From Rhodospirillales bacterium (GTDB lineage Bacteria; Pseudomonadota; Alphaproteobacteria; BOG-932; Roseiterribacteraceae): DNA of 64,000 bases. The notes beneath the pieces are model-generated. The model did not search any database and was not told where the DNA came from. It saw nothing but the letters and a program-made list of their open reading frames with translations. The stretch is from contig PLTD01000249.1 of assembly GCA_003165335.1 (NCBI GenBank), positions 18,812 through 82,811 on the forward strand, read 5' to 3'. The stretch's first letter is position 1. Each line of letters opens with the position of its first letter. A program made the position numbers and the translations under genes. Below are positions 14,184 through 23,953 of this stretch, piece by piece.

Positions 14184-17009
14184 ATGACTCTGCGCCACCA
14201 ATTGCGAAATAGACTTCTTGCCTCCGTGGCGATCCTTGCGGTGCCGCTGGCATTTGCAACTCCGCTCAATTGGTCACATCAGGCATCGGCAGCGACCGGC
14301 GATCCGGCGGCGGCGAAAAAATATGAATCCGAGGCCGACCAGCTTATCGCCAAAGACGACCTGAAGAGCGGTGAGATCGAGCTTAAGAACGCAGTCAAAG
14401 CCGATCCGGAAAACGGAGATTTGAGGCTTAAGCTTGCCGACCTCGAAATCCAGATGACCGACATCGACGGCGCACAGATCGAACTGAAATCTGCGCGCGA
14501 CCACGGAGTCAGCGAAGCCAAGGTCATCCCGATGCTGGGCCGCACTTATCTTATTCAGGGCAAGTTCGACCAGGTACTGCAGGATTTTCCGGTTCGTGAT
14601 GACAGTTCCGATGAGGTAAAAGTCGCAACGCTGGTCGTTCGCGCCGAAGCCCAGATCCAGCTCAAAAAGACCGAAGACGCCAGGTCATCCCTGATCGCTG
14701 CCGAACAGATCGACCCGAAAAGCACGTCGCCGAAGCTGGGCTTGGCGCGCATCGCATTCACGCAAAACCAATTCGACGAAGCGCTCGAGAAGGCCAATGA
14801 ACTTCTCAAGATCAACCCGACTGCAGATACGCACCTGCTAAAGGGCGAAGTTCTGACCCGCAAGGGTGATCGCCCCGGCGCCGTCGCCGAATTTGACGAA
14901 GCGATCAAGCTCGAACCCAACAGTCTCGGCGGATATATCGAACGCGCGCAACTTCTGATCGCGCAAGGGGACGACGCGAAAGCCCAGGCCGACGTGAAAA
15001 CGGCCCTCGGAATCGCTCCACGGTCGGTTCCCGCGCAATATCTCCAGGCGCTTCTGATGGCCCGCGGTAAGGACTATGTCGGCGCGGACACGGTGTTGAC
15101 CAAATATGCCACAGCTTTCCCCAACTTCCCCCGCGGGTACTATCTGCAGGCGGTCGTCAAATCGTCCTTGAAGCAGTATGAGCAGGCCGAATCCGCGATC
15201 ACCGCCTATCTGGGCGCGGTTCCCAGCGATTTGAGCGGCGAAAAAGTCCTCGCGGATATACAGCTCAAAAAGGGCAACGCAGCCGGCGCCGCCGACACGC
15301 TCGAGAAAGTCACAGCCGATGCGCCCGACGACGCGCAATCGCTGGCTATGCTCGGCCAAGCCTATATGCAGCTCAATAAATCCCAGCAAGCTGTCGATGC
15401 ATTTGAGCGGGCGAGCAAGCTGGCGCCAGACAATGCCTCCGTTCTGCGCGGCCTGGCCCTCAACCATATTTCCGAAGGACAGAGCGCCCAGGGAACCTCG
15501 GAGCTCGAAAAGGCGCTGCAACTAGCCCCCGACGACGCACCGTCGGCACAGGCGCTAGTACTCGTCTACATTCGGCAGAAGGATTTCGACAAAGCCAAAA
15601 AGCTGGTCGATGACATGCGCAAGCGTCAGCCCGAAGATCCCGTAGCGGCCAATATGTCAGGAATGGTCGAGTTGGCTCAGCAGCACCTGCCCGAGGCGGA
15701 AAACGCCTATGCGGCAGTCGCCAAGCAATTCCCGGATTTCATCCCGACGAAGCTGCAACTGGCCTATATTTACGCGGCTGAAGGGCGGCCCGACCAAGCG
15801 CGCGACACATATCAAGCCGTTCTGGCGAAGGACCCGGGAAACCTGTCCGCTCTGCAAAATTTGAGCACATTGTTCAACGGCGAAAAGCAACTCGATCAGG
15901 TTGTGGATCTTTGGCAGAACGCCCACCGCGCACAGCCGGATAACATTCCGGTATCCATCGGTTTGGTCCAAGCCTATATCGGCAAGAAGGATTTCGATGC
16001 CGGAATGGCGCTTGTTCGCGACATGCAGGTGCGCCTTCCCAACGAGGCACGGCTATATGCGATGCGCGCCGAACTCGAACTTCAGAAGAACAGTCCCAAG
16101 GACGCAGTCGTCAGCCTGCAGCGCCTGACCGAACTTCAGCCCCAAGACCCGGCTGCACGCCGGGATTTGGCGATCGCCCAGGAAAAATCGGGCGATCTGG
16201 CGGGCGCGATCTCATCGATCGCCGAAGCACGCAAGATCGATCCGAACAATGTCGGTCTCGCCGCAGAGGAGGTCCGACTCCTGGGTCAACGCAATCCGGA
16301 CGACGGCATAGCCGCAGCGCAGAGACTGGCCGCGGCGATGCCCGATCAGCCCTCGGCCCAGGCCCTGGAAGGCGACTATCTGATATCGATCAAGCGTCCT
16401 GCCGACTCGAAGGCGTCTTATCAGCGAGCGTTCGATGCCCACCCGTCGATCGTCCTTGCCGAGCGGCTTGCCGCATCCGACGTCCGCGACGGGAAAGCAG
16501 CCGATGGCGCCAAAGTGTTACATGATTGGGCAACCGCACATCCCGACGACATCCCGGCGAAGTTTGCAGTCGCAAATTTCGCGCTCGGCCAGAAGGATTG
16601 GGCTGGCGCTAAAGCCGGATACGAGGCTTTGCTGACGAGAGAACGCTCGAGCGATCCGCTGATCCTGAACAATCTCGCGGTGATATATCAACGGAACAGC
16701 GATTCCCGCGCCCTGGATTACGCGCAAAAGGCTCATGCAGCGGCGCCACAGAACCCGGCGATTGCCGACACGCTGGGCTGGATCATGGTCCAGAAGGGCG
16801 ATTCGGCAAATGGCATGAAATTTCTGCAGCAAGCCGCCAACAGCGTCCCCGAAAGCCCAGATTTTCAATATCACTTGGCTTTCGCACTGGATGCCCTCGG
16901 CAAGAAGGCTGACGCCGCCACCGCGCTTAAGAAGGCGCTCGCGTCAGGCCGAGACTTCGATGGCAAGAAGGACGCCCAGTCTTTGCTCGACAAGCTGTCG
17001 AAGTCATAA
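14184..17009 (+). CDS. prsT: XrtA/PEP-CTERM system TPR-repeat protein PrsT
   Basis: 941 aa, signal peptide, many TPR repeats, immediately downstream of prsR. Confidence 0.92.
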   Translation: MTLRHQLRNRLLASVAILAVPLAFATPLNWSHQASAATGDPAAAKKYESEADQLIAKDDLKSGEIELKNAVKADPENGDLRLKLADLEIQMTDIDGAQIELKSARDHGVSEAKVIPMLGRTYLIQGKFDQVLQDFPVRDDSSDEVKVATLVVRAEAQIQLKKTEDARSSLIAAEQIDPKSTSPKLGLARIAFTQNQFDEALEKANELLKINPTADTHLLKGEVLTRKGDRPGAVAEFDEAIKLEPNSLGGYIERAQLLIAQGDDAKAQADVKTALGIAPRSVPAQYLQALLMARGKDYVGADTVLTKYATAFPNFPRGYYLQAVVKSSLKQYEQAESAITAYLGAVPSDLSGEKVLADIQLKKGNAAGAADTLEKVTADAPDDAQSLAMLGQAYMQLNKSQQAVDAFERASKLAPDNASVLRGLALNHISEGQSAQGTSELEKALQLAPDDAPSAQALVLVYIRQKDFDKAKKLVDDMRKRQPEDPVAANMSGMVELAQQHLPEAENAYAAVAKQFPDFIPTKLQLAYIYAAEGRPDQARDTYQAVLAKDPGNLSALQNLSTLFNGEKQLDQVVDLWQNAHRAQPDNIPVSIGLVQAYIGKKDFDAGMALVRDMQVRLPNEARLYAMRAELELQKNSPKDAVVSLQRLTELQPQDPAARRDLAIAQEKSGDLAGAISSIAEARKIDPNNVGLAAEEVRLLGQRNPDDGIAAAQRLAAAMPDQPSAQALEGDYLISIKRPADSKASYQRAFDAHPSIVLAERLAASDVRDGKAADGAKVLHDWATAHPDDIPAKFAVANFALGQKDWAGAKAGYEALLTRERSSDPLILNNLAVIYQRNSDSRALDYAQKAHAAAPQNPAIADTLGWIMVQKGDSANGMKFLQQAANSVPESPDFQYHLAFALDALGKKADAATALKKALASGRDFDGKKDAQSLLDKLSKS

Positions 17010-17014
17010 ATCGG

Positions 17015-18259
17015 TCAGCGACGCATGACGCCGACCAGTTCGACATGGGGTGACCAGGCGAACTGGTCGATCGGGATGGCTTGCTCCAAGCGATAGCCCC
17101 CTTCGACGAGGATCGCCGCATCGCGTGCGAAGCTGGTCGGGTTGCATGATACATAGACCACCGTCGCAACCCCTGAATCGGCCAATGTTCGCGCCTGGGC
17201 CTGCGCACCGGCGCGCGGCGGATCGATAATGACCCCGCTGAAGGCAGCCAACTCCGTAACCGTCAGCGGCTCGCGAAACAGGTCTCGCGTTTGTGCAACC
17301 AGCTGTCGCCCCCGGGCGACATTGCGAAGCGCAGAAACCGCTGTGGAATCGCTGTCGAATGCATAGACGGCATTCGTTCTGCTGGACGGTAGGGCGAAAG
17401 TTCCAAGACCGCAAAACAGATCTGCGACGGTGCCTTCAAGCCCGGAGATCGCATCGCGTATGATGCGGGCCAACCGAGCCTCACCTTCGCGGCTCGGCTG
17501 GAGAAATGCTCCGGGTGCGAAGGCGACCAAATCATCGCCGATGCGTATTTGAGGCGACCGGCGCGCCGCAACCGGCTCAGCCGGCGCGGTCGGGCTCGCG
17601 CGCCACGAGACTCTGGCAAGGTCGGCTGTCTCGGCAAAGTCGGCGAGCGCCTCGCGGTCGGCAAGACCGAGAGGGCGCTTGCGCACGACAACGAAGTCAA
17701 CGCCGGTTTCGGTCGCGGTCAGTACAAAATCAGCAGTCTCATTCGCCAAGACAAGGATCCCCAGCCGGTCGCGCAAAGGCGCGATCAACCGGACGAGATC
17801 CTCAGTCAAAATGTGACATTCCTTAAGATCGACGAGGCGATGAGACGCTCGCTCGGCAAAGCCCAACAGAAGTCGCTTGCCGATACGCGCGACCGCCAAT
17901 GTCGCGCGCCGGCGCGTACCCGGCGGAATCACGATCGTCGGGCTGACGACAACATCGCCGAGATTCGACCTGGCCAACGCGCCGACCACGCGGGACCTTT
18001 TCCAGTCCGCGATAAAATCCGATTGTAGATGCTGCAGCGCGCAGCCGCCGCACTTTCCGAAATGGGTGCAAGGCGGCTCGGCCCGTAGAGGACTCGACTG
18101 CAACAATTCGATCAAAGTGCCGGCATCTTTTCCGGCAAGCATGATGCGCGCTTCATCGCCGGGCGCCGTGAAAGGGACATGCACCCGGCCCGACGGGCCT
18201 TCTGCCACGCCGTCGCCCAGCCCACCCACGTGATCGATGGTGACAATAGTCTCGGTCAT
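17015..18259 (-). CDS. Class I SAM-dependent RNA (uracil-5) methyltransferase, TrmA/RumA family
   Basis: TRAM-like N-terminus, CTHFGKCGGCALQHL Fe-S motif, DLFCGLGTFALP, IIDPPRAGAQAQ, VYVSCNPTSFARD. Confidence 0.92.
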   Translation of the reverse strand: MTETIVTIDHVGGLGDGVAEGPSGRVHVPFTAPGDEARIMLAGKDAGTLIELLQSSPLRAEPPCTHFGKCGGCALQHLQSDFIADWKRSRVVGALARSNLGDVVVSPTIVIPPGTRRRATLAVARIGKRLLLGFAERASHRLVDLKECHILTEDLVRLIAPLRDRLGILVLANETADFVLTATETGVDFVVVRKRPLGLADREALADFAETADLARVSWRASPTAPAEPVAARRSPQIRIGDDLVAFAPGAFLQPSREGEARLARIIRDAISGLEGTVADLFCGLGTFALPSSRTNAVYAFDSDSTAVSALRNVARGRQLVAQTRDLFREPLTVTELAAFSGVIIDPPRAGAQAQARTLADSGVATVVYVSCNPTSFARDAAILVEGGYRLEQAIPIDQFAWSPHVELVGVMRR

Positions 18260-18272
18260 CGCTGGTGTGCGA

Positions 18273-19460
18273 TCAGTCCAAGGCCAAGGTCAGCGATTTG
18301 AGGTAGGCGCTTTCAGGCAGCATCGGATGAACAGGATGATCGGGGCCCGCACCGGCCTGACGCAGAATGCGGCCGGCTCTACCGGCATCGTCCAGTCCTC
18401 GCGCGACGGCCTCGGCAAATTCTTCAACCCCGACATTGTGGCTGCATGACGCCGCAAACAGGATTCCGCCAGGCGTAAGCAATTCGGCAGCCTGCCGTAC
18501 CATCTTGCGATATCCCTTTACCGCGACCGGAATGTCCTTGCGCGATTTGGCGAAGGCCGGCGGGTCTACGACAACCACGTCGTACCGCTCTCCTGCAGCG
18601 GCCATCGCGTCGAGCGCCTCGAAGACTTCCTGTTGATGCGTCGTGCAACGGCCGGAAACGTCGTTCAGCGTCGCCGAACGGCCAGCGGCTTCGAGTGCTG
18701 TGGCCGATCTGTCGAGAAGGGTAACGGAGGCAGCGCCGGCGATCGCCGCAGTGATGCCGAATCCGCCGCCGTAACAATAGGCATCCAGTATTTTTGCACC
18801 CGCGGCAAAACGGGCGACGAAGGCCCTGCTGTCTCGCTGATCGTAGAACCAACCGGTCTTTTGCCCCTCCAGCGGATCGATCAGGAATCGCGCGCCGTTC
18901 TCGACCAATTCGACAGGACCGCAGAGTTCCCCATAGGCAAGGTGCGTCTCCTGCGACAACCCTTCCTGTAAACGGGCGGGACTGTCGTTTTTCAATACGA
19001 TCGCCTTGGGATTCAGCGTGGAGATCAAGGCGGCGATCAGATCCTGGGTCGCGCAATCGGGACCGGCGGCGTTTAACTGAACCACCAGCACGTCGCCCAT
19101 CCGGTCGACGATAATTGCCGGCAGGCCGTCCGCTTCGGCGTGGATCAAGCGATAATAAGGCTGATCGAAAAGTCGTTCGCGCAGCGCCAGCGCCGCCTGC
19201 AGCCGACCCGCAAAAAAGCTCTGGTCTATTACGGCATCGGCATTTTTTGTGAGCAGCCTTGCGGCTATCAGCGTGTGCGGATTGAAAAAGGCGGCGCCCA
19301 GCCGTTCCCCGCCGGCCGTCGTCAATGTGACGGTCGTTCCGGGCGGAATGGCCTTAGCCTCCGCATCCATCATGATTTCGTTGGAATAGACCCAGGGATG
19401 ACCGTGCCGCAGCCTGGAATCGTGCCTAGGCTGCAGCCGGACGGTCGGACGCTTTTTCAT
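18273..19460 (-). CDS. Class I SAM-dependent rRNA methyltransferase, RlmI-like (PUA domain)
   Basis: RLRHGHPWVYSNEI PUA; ILDAYCYGGGFGI; VVVDPPAFAKSRKDI. Confidence 0.92.
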   Translation of the reverse strand: MKKRPTVRLQPRHDSRLRHGHPWVYSNEIMMDAEAKAIPPGTTVTLTTAGGERLGAAFFNPHTLIAARLLTKNADAVIDQSFFAGRLQAALALRERLFDQPYYRLIHAEADGLPAIIVDRMGDVLVVQLNAAGPDCATQDLIAALISTLNPKAIVLKNDSPARLQEGLSQETHLAYGELCGPVELVENGARFLIDPLEGQKTGWFYDQRDSRAFVARFAAGAKILDAYCYGGGFGITAAIAGAASVTLLDRSATALEAAGRSATLNDVSGRCTTHQQEVFEALDAMAAAGERYDVVVVDPPAFAKSRKDIPVAVKGYRKMVRQAAELLTPGGILFAASCSHNVGVEEFAEAVARGLDDAGRAGRILRQAGAGPDHPVHPMLPESAYLKSLTLALD

Positions 19461-19500
19461 GGATACAATGCAGTTCGGGTCGATGCTCGATCGGCCGGCG

Positions 19501-20031
19501 TTATCTCGGCGCCAGCACCATCGTCATCTGACGGCCCTCAAGTTGCGGCGTCTGTTCGACTTTCGCAAGCGGGTCGAGTTGATCCTTGACGCGCATCAGG
19601 ACATTCATTCCCAAATCCTGGTGCATCATCTCGCGGCCCCTGAAGCGCATGGTGACTTTCACCTTATCGCCTTCATCCAGGAAGCCGGTTGCGGCCCGCA
19701 TCTTCACGTCATAGTCGTGATCATCGATATTGGGTCGCAGCTTGATCTCCTTGACCTCGATGATCTTCTGCTTTTTGCGAGCCTCGTTTTTCTTTTTCTG
19801 CTGCTCATATTTGAACTTGCCGAAATCGAGCAGCTTGCAAACCGGTGGATCGGCGTTCGGCGAAATCTCGACAAGGTCGAATCCCGACTCTTCGGCCGCG
19901 GCCAACGCTTCGCGCGTTGTCACGACGCCAATCATTTCACCATCCACCCCGACCAATCGTACCGTCGGTACATTGATCTCGAAATTCACGCGCGGGCCGT
20001 CACGAGACGGTGCGTCATTAAACCTAGCTAT
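19501..20031 (-). CDS. infC: Translation initiation factor IF-3, proposed ATA start
   Basis: IF-3 signature [42 protein letters not shown]...[13 protein letters not shown]. In-frame upstream residues [15 protein letters not shown] resemble the IF-3 N-terminus. ATA at 20031-20029 is preceded by AGAGGGG with 7-nt spacing, and an in-frame TAG lies 5 codons upstream. Confidence 0.9.
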   Translation of the reverse strand: MARFNDAPSRDGPRVNFEINVPTVRLVGVDGEMIGVVTTREALAAAEESGFDLVEISPNADPPVCKLLDFGKFKYEQQKKKNEARKKQKIIEVKEIKLRPNIDDHDYDVKMRAATGFLDEGDKVKVTMRFRGREMMHQDLGMNVLMRVKDQLDPLAKVEQTPQLEGRQMTMVLAPR

Positions 20032-20055
20032 GGAGTTTCCCCTCTACAAATTTCA

Positions 20056-22026
20056 TCAATCACCCAAATCTACACGATCCAATGGCGATGCCATAGTAAC
20101 ATCGAGATGGCGAACCGCATTGTCGAGGGGGAGGAACTCCTGTTTTTCTGCACCTAGTGTCCTCAATGCAACAGTTCGCTCGGCCGCTTCACGCTTTCCG
20201 ACCACTGCAATGACCGGCACCTTGGCCAGGCTGTGCTCCCGAATCTTGTAATTTATCTTCTCGTTGCGCAGGTCCGTCTGCACGCGAAGCCCCGCGCCAG
20301 CCAGCCTTTCCGCCACTTCATGGGCATAATGGTCAGCATCCTGAGTGATGGTCGCGACCACGACCTGAACCGGCGCCAGCCAGCCCGGCAGACGTCCGGC
20401 ATAGTTTTCGACGAGAATGCCGATAAATCGTTCCATCGAACCAAAGATTGCCCGATGCAGCATGACCGGCCGGTGGCGCGCACCGTCCTCGCCGACATAT
20501 TCGGCATTCAACCGTTCCGGCATGTTCGGGTCGAGCTGAAGTGTGCCGCACTGCCAACTGCGGCCGATCGCGTCGGTCAGGTGAAATTCGAGCTTGGGAC
20601 CATAGAAGGCGCCTTCACCAGGCAGCTCTTCGACTTGCAGTCCCGCACTTTTCGCGGCGACACTCAGATCATGCTCCGCTCGATCCCAAGATTCTTCCGA
20701 GCCGATACGCTGATCGGGTCTCAGAGCCAGCTTTACCTTCACTTCAGTAAACCCGAGGTCGTCATAGACCTGCTTGAGCAAATTGCAGAAACGCGCAGTC
20801 TCGGAGACCACCTGGTCCTGGGTACAGAAAATATGCGCATCGTCTTGCGTGAACTGCCGCACGCGCATGATTCCGTGCAACGCCCCCGAGGGTTCGTTGC
20901 GATGGCATGACCCGAATTCTGCCATGCGCAAAGGCAGGTCGCGATAGCTTTTGAGCCCCTGGCGATAAATCTGCACATGGGCCGGGCAATTCATCGGCTT
21001 TATGCCGTATTGGCGCACTTCCTCATGTTCATGGCCGTGTCCGACCTCGACCTTGAACATGTTATGGCCATAGGTACCCCAATGGCCCGAGGCCTCGAAC
21101 AGAGTCTTTTCGAAAAGCTGCGGGGTCTTGACCTCGACATAGCCGCCAGCCTCGAGCCGACGGCGCAGATAATTTTCAAGCGTCCGGTAAAGCGTCCAGC
21201 CTTTCGGATGCCAGAAGACGCTGCCGGCTGCCTCCTCCTGCAGATGGTATAGGTCCATCTCGCGGCCGAGGCGGCGATGATCGCGCTTTTCCGCCTCTTC
21301 GATCATATGGAGATAGGCGTCCAGTTCCTTCTGGTCGCGCCAAGCGGTGCCATAGATGCGCTGAAGCATCGGGTTGCGCGAATCGCCGCGCCAATAGGCG
21401 CCCGCCAGCTTGGTCAGCTTGAACGCATGGCCTAACCGGCCGGTCGAAGCCATATGCGGCCCGCGGCATAGGTCCAGCCAGTCGCCCTGGCGATAGACGG
21501 TGGTCGGTTCATTGGCCGGAAAGCCTTCGATCAGCTCCGCCTTGAACACTTCGCCTTTGGATTTGAAATAATCGATTGCCGCGTCGCGGTCCCAGACCTC
21601 GCGCACGATCGCATCGTTGCGATCGACAACGCGGTGCATCTCCGCCTCGATCTTGACGAGATCCTCCAAAGTGAAGGGTTGGTCGCGCGCGAAATCATAA
21701 TAAAACCCGTCGTCAATATTCGGGCCGATCGTCACCTGAGTGCCGGGATAGAGCTTCTGCACGGCCTCGGCCAGCACATGGGCAGCGTCGTGGCGGATCA
21801 GCTCAAGCGCGTCGGGCGAAGCCCGCGTAACGATCGCCACGCCGGCGTCGTGCTCGATCGGCAGGTCGATATCCTGAACATGCCCATCCACCTTGGCGGC
21901 GAGCGCGTTCTTTGCCAATCCCGGACCGATAGCGGCCGCGATCTCGCCGCCCGTGACGCCACGCGCAAAGCTGCGGATGCTGCCGTCGGGCAGCTTGATG
22001 TCGATATTGTGAACGGAACTATCCAT
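20056..22026 (-). CDS. thrS: Threonine--tRNA ligase
   Basis: TGS domain, class II motifs ([61 protein letters not shown]). Confidence 0.97.
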   Translation of the reverse strand: MDSSVHNIDIKLPDGSIRSFARGVTGGEIAAAIGPGLAKNALAAKVDGHVQDIDLPIEHDAGVAIVTRASPDALELIRHDAAHVLAEAVQKLYPGTQVTIGPNIDDGFYYDFARDQPFTLEDLVKIEAEMHRVVDRNDAIVREVWDRDAAIDYFKSKGEVFKAELIEGFPANEPTTVYRQGDWLDLCRGPHMASTGRLGHAFKLTKLAGAYWRGDSRNPMLQRIYGTAWRDQKELDAYLHMIEEAEKRDHRRLGREMDLYHLQEEAAGSVFWHPKGWTLYRTLENYLRRRLEAGGYVEVKTPQLFEKTLFEASGHWGTYGHNMFKVEVGHGHEHEEVRQYGIKPMNCPAHVQIYRQGLKSYRDLPLRMAEFGSCHRNEPSGALHGIMRVRQFTQDDAHIFCTQDQVVSETARFCNLLKQVYDDLGFTEVKVKLALRPDQRIGSEESWDRAEHDLSVAAKSAGLQVEELPGEGAFYGPKLEFHLTDAIGRSWQCGTLQLDPNMPERLNAEYVGEDGARHRPVMLHRAIFGSMERFIGILVENYAGRLPGWLAPVQVVVATITQDADHYAHEVAERLAGAGLRVQTDLRNEKINYKIREHSLAKVPVIAVVGKREAAERTVALRTLGAEKQEFLPLDNAVRHLDVTMASPLDRVDLGD

Positions 22027-22188
22027 GATGGAGCGGAGAGTTAGGCGGGCAGCGATGATTGGTCAAGGCGGGCGGGAGTCGAACATGCCACCCAAACACA
22101 ATCGGCAATTACGGTTATGATTAATAGGACCTTCGCAGAGCGCGAAATATCTCATCCGGCGTTTTGTCCAGATCATCGATTTTGCAGG

Positions 22189-22431
22189 TCACTTGCTTGG
22201 AGTACCGCACGACCGGAGCCCAAGAATGACGAGCCACAGTCGCGCACCGGTCCCGAGCGCCCGGCCGATTCGCAGGGCCGTTTCCGGCGTGATGGGCCGG
22301 CGTACTTCGACGATTTCCTGAATACATTGCGGCATCACGCGCAGCTTCAATGCAAACGCTGTCGCGCTTAGGCCCCTCGTCTCCAGTTCCTCCTTGAGGA
22401 TTAGACCGGGATGGATCGTGTGTAATGTCAT
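22189..22431 (-). pseudogene. HigA-family antitoxin-like protein, solitary and truncated
   Basis: MTLHTIHPGLILKEELETRGLSATAFALKL...RRPITPETALRIGRALGTGARLWL matches HigA/VapI layout, then an unrelated tail VILGLRSCGTPSK*. No HigB neighbour. Confidence 0.55.
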
Positions 22432-22537
22432 GGTGTCCATGCGTGACTCGTAATGGCAACCGGAAGCGCCATTATCAGAGCTTGAACGACAATGGTTTAC
22501 TGCCCCCTGATAACCGTGTCTCCACAAAGAGCCAACA

Positions 22538-22972
22538 ATGACCGAAAGCAAACACATCGTCTGTCCCCACTGCAGCGCGATAAATCGTATACCGGGCGAC
22601 CGGTCCGCCGCGACGGCGCAATGTGGCACCTGCAAGGCCAAGCTATTCGGGGACGAACCGATCGGGGTAAACACCGCCACGTTCGATCGCCACACAGCCA
22701 AAAACGACATACCGGTTCTAGTCGATGTCTGGGCGCCCTGGTGCGGGCCGTGCCGCAGCATGGCTCCGCAATTCGCCCGCGCCGCCCAGCAGCTTGAGCC
22801 GGACTTTAGACTGCTGAAGGTGAATGCGGACGAGCAGCCGGAAATATCGGCGCGCTATAACATCAGAAGCATTCCGACGATGCTGCTGTTCAAGAACGGC
22901 AGGCTCGCCGCCCAGACAGCCGGCGCGATGGATGCCGAACGCATCGCCACCTGGGCGAGGACGAATCTCTGA
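22538..22972 (+). CDS. trxC: Thioredoxin TrxC
   Basis: N-terminal zinc-binding CPHC...CGTC plus WAPWCGPCRSMAP active site. Confidence 0.95.
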   Translation: MTESKHIVCPHCSAINRIPGDRSAATAQCGTCKAKLFGDEPIGVNTATFDRHTAKNDIPVLVDVWAPWCGPCRSMAPQFARAAQQLEPDFRLLKVNADEQPEISARYNIRSIPTMLLFKNGRLAAQTAGAMDAERIATWARTNL

Positions 22973-22981
22973 CGCTGAAGA

Positions 22982-23428
22982 TCAGCCTGCCGGCAGATCG
23001 ACCGTATCGGTCTTGGACCATTTCAGGTTCAGCTTGCGGTGGCTGAAATACCAGCGGCCGCCGACCTTGCGGAACTGATTGTCGTAGACGATCGACATTA
23101 TGTAATCCGAGGCCTTTCCGTCCGACGCCTTGGTCAGATGATGGGCGGTGCAATAGGTCTCTCCGCGCGCGGTGTCTCCATCGACCCAAGCCAGATCGTT
23201 CTGCACGATATGCTTGGTCAGGAGATACATTGACTTCAGAGCGGTCGGGACGACCGCGACGATCTGATCGCGCCCCGTCATCGTGTGCCCGGGAGAGACG
23301 ATCTCGCCATCCTCGGTAAAGATCGCCGCGAATTCTGCCGCATCGTGAGTGTCGCAGGCACGCGCATAGCGCAGCGCCAATTCGCGCAGTTCCCGTTTGT
23401 CGTCTTCGACCGTCGATGATGCAGCCAT
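22982..23428 (-). CDS. Nuclear transport factor 2 (SnoaL-like) family protein
   Basis: 148 aa SnoaL-like: RYARACDTHDAAEFAAIFTEDGEIVSPG...RWYFSHRKLNLKW. Confidence 0.82.
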   Translation of the reverse strand: MAASSTVEDDKRELRELALRYARACDTHDAAEFAAIFTEDGEIVSPGHTMTGRDQIVAVVPTALKSMYLLTKHIVQNDLAWVDGDTARGETYCTAHHLTKASDGKASDYIMSIVYDNQFRKVGGRWYFSHRKLNLKWSKTDTVDLPAG

Positions 23429-23556
23429 GGTGTCCCCCCGATATCAATGAATGCTCGACTGTAAAGCCGGTCTGTACAGAGTTAGTTGTTTACCGGCGCG
23501 CGGTCGTGGCGTCGAGCAGGCTTTAGCACCGCGGAAGAGCCCGTTCGCCAAAATCA

Positions 23557-23582
23557 GGAAACAAATCTCCACCGTCGGCGTT
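23557..23582 (+). promoter_or_regulatory. Candidate EcfG (general stress) promoter for csbD-like gene
   Basis: GGAAA (23557-23561) - 17 nt - CGTT (23579-23582), close to the GGAAC-N17-CGTT alphaproteobacterial EcfG consensus; upstream of a CsbD gene. Confidence 0.4.
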
Positions 23583-23633
23583 GGTTAGACGGAAGGTCCG
23601 CCGAAACGGCTCGGACCAGCTTGGAGAGTAGCG

Positions 23634-23807
23634 ATGGATAAGGATCGGATTAAGGGCTCTGCAAATCAGGCCAAGGGCGCGATTAAGCAGGCGGTGGGTG
23701 CCGTAACCGGCGACGCCAAGCTGAAAGCCGAAGGCAACGCTCAGAAGACTGCCGGCAAGATTCAAAACGCCGTGGGCGGAATAAAAGACGCGGCGCGCGG
23801 CAAATAG
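23634..23807 (+). CDS. CsbD family stress-response protein (57 aa; below ORF-track cutoff)
   Basis: MDKDRIKGSANQAKGAIKQAVGAVTGDAKLKAEGNAQKTAGKIQNAVGGIKDAARGK*, a typical CsbD sequence. Confidence 0.92.
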   Translation: MDKDRIKGSANQAKGAIKQAVGAVTGDAKLKAEGNAQKTAGKIQNAVGGIKDAARGK

Positions 23808-23821
23808 CCGAAACTATGACC

Positions 23822-23854
23822 TCACCCCCGTGTCCGGTCACGGACCGGGGGTGA
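23822..23854 (+). terminator. Stem-loop terminator candidate after csbD-like gene
   Basis: TCACCCCCG T GTCCG gtca CGGAC CGGGGGTGA: 14-bp stem with one bulged T; no strong U-tract. Confidence 0.5.
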
Positions 23855-23953
23855 ATCTTACAGGTAAATTCCGGAACCGCTCGACATCGTTGCCACCTAC
23901 AGCCCTGTCACGTAACTTGGATTCCATCGACGTGGTCACGGGGGATGGGGTCC

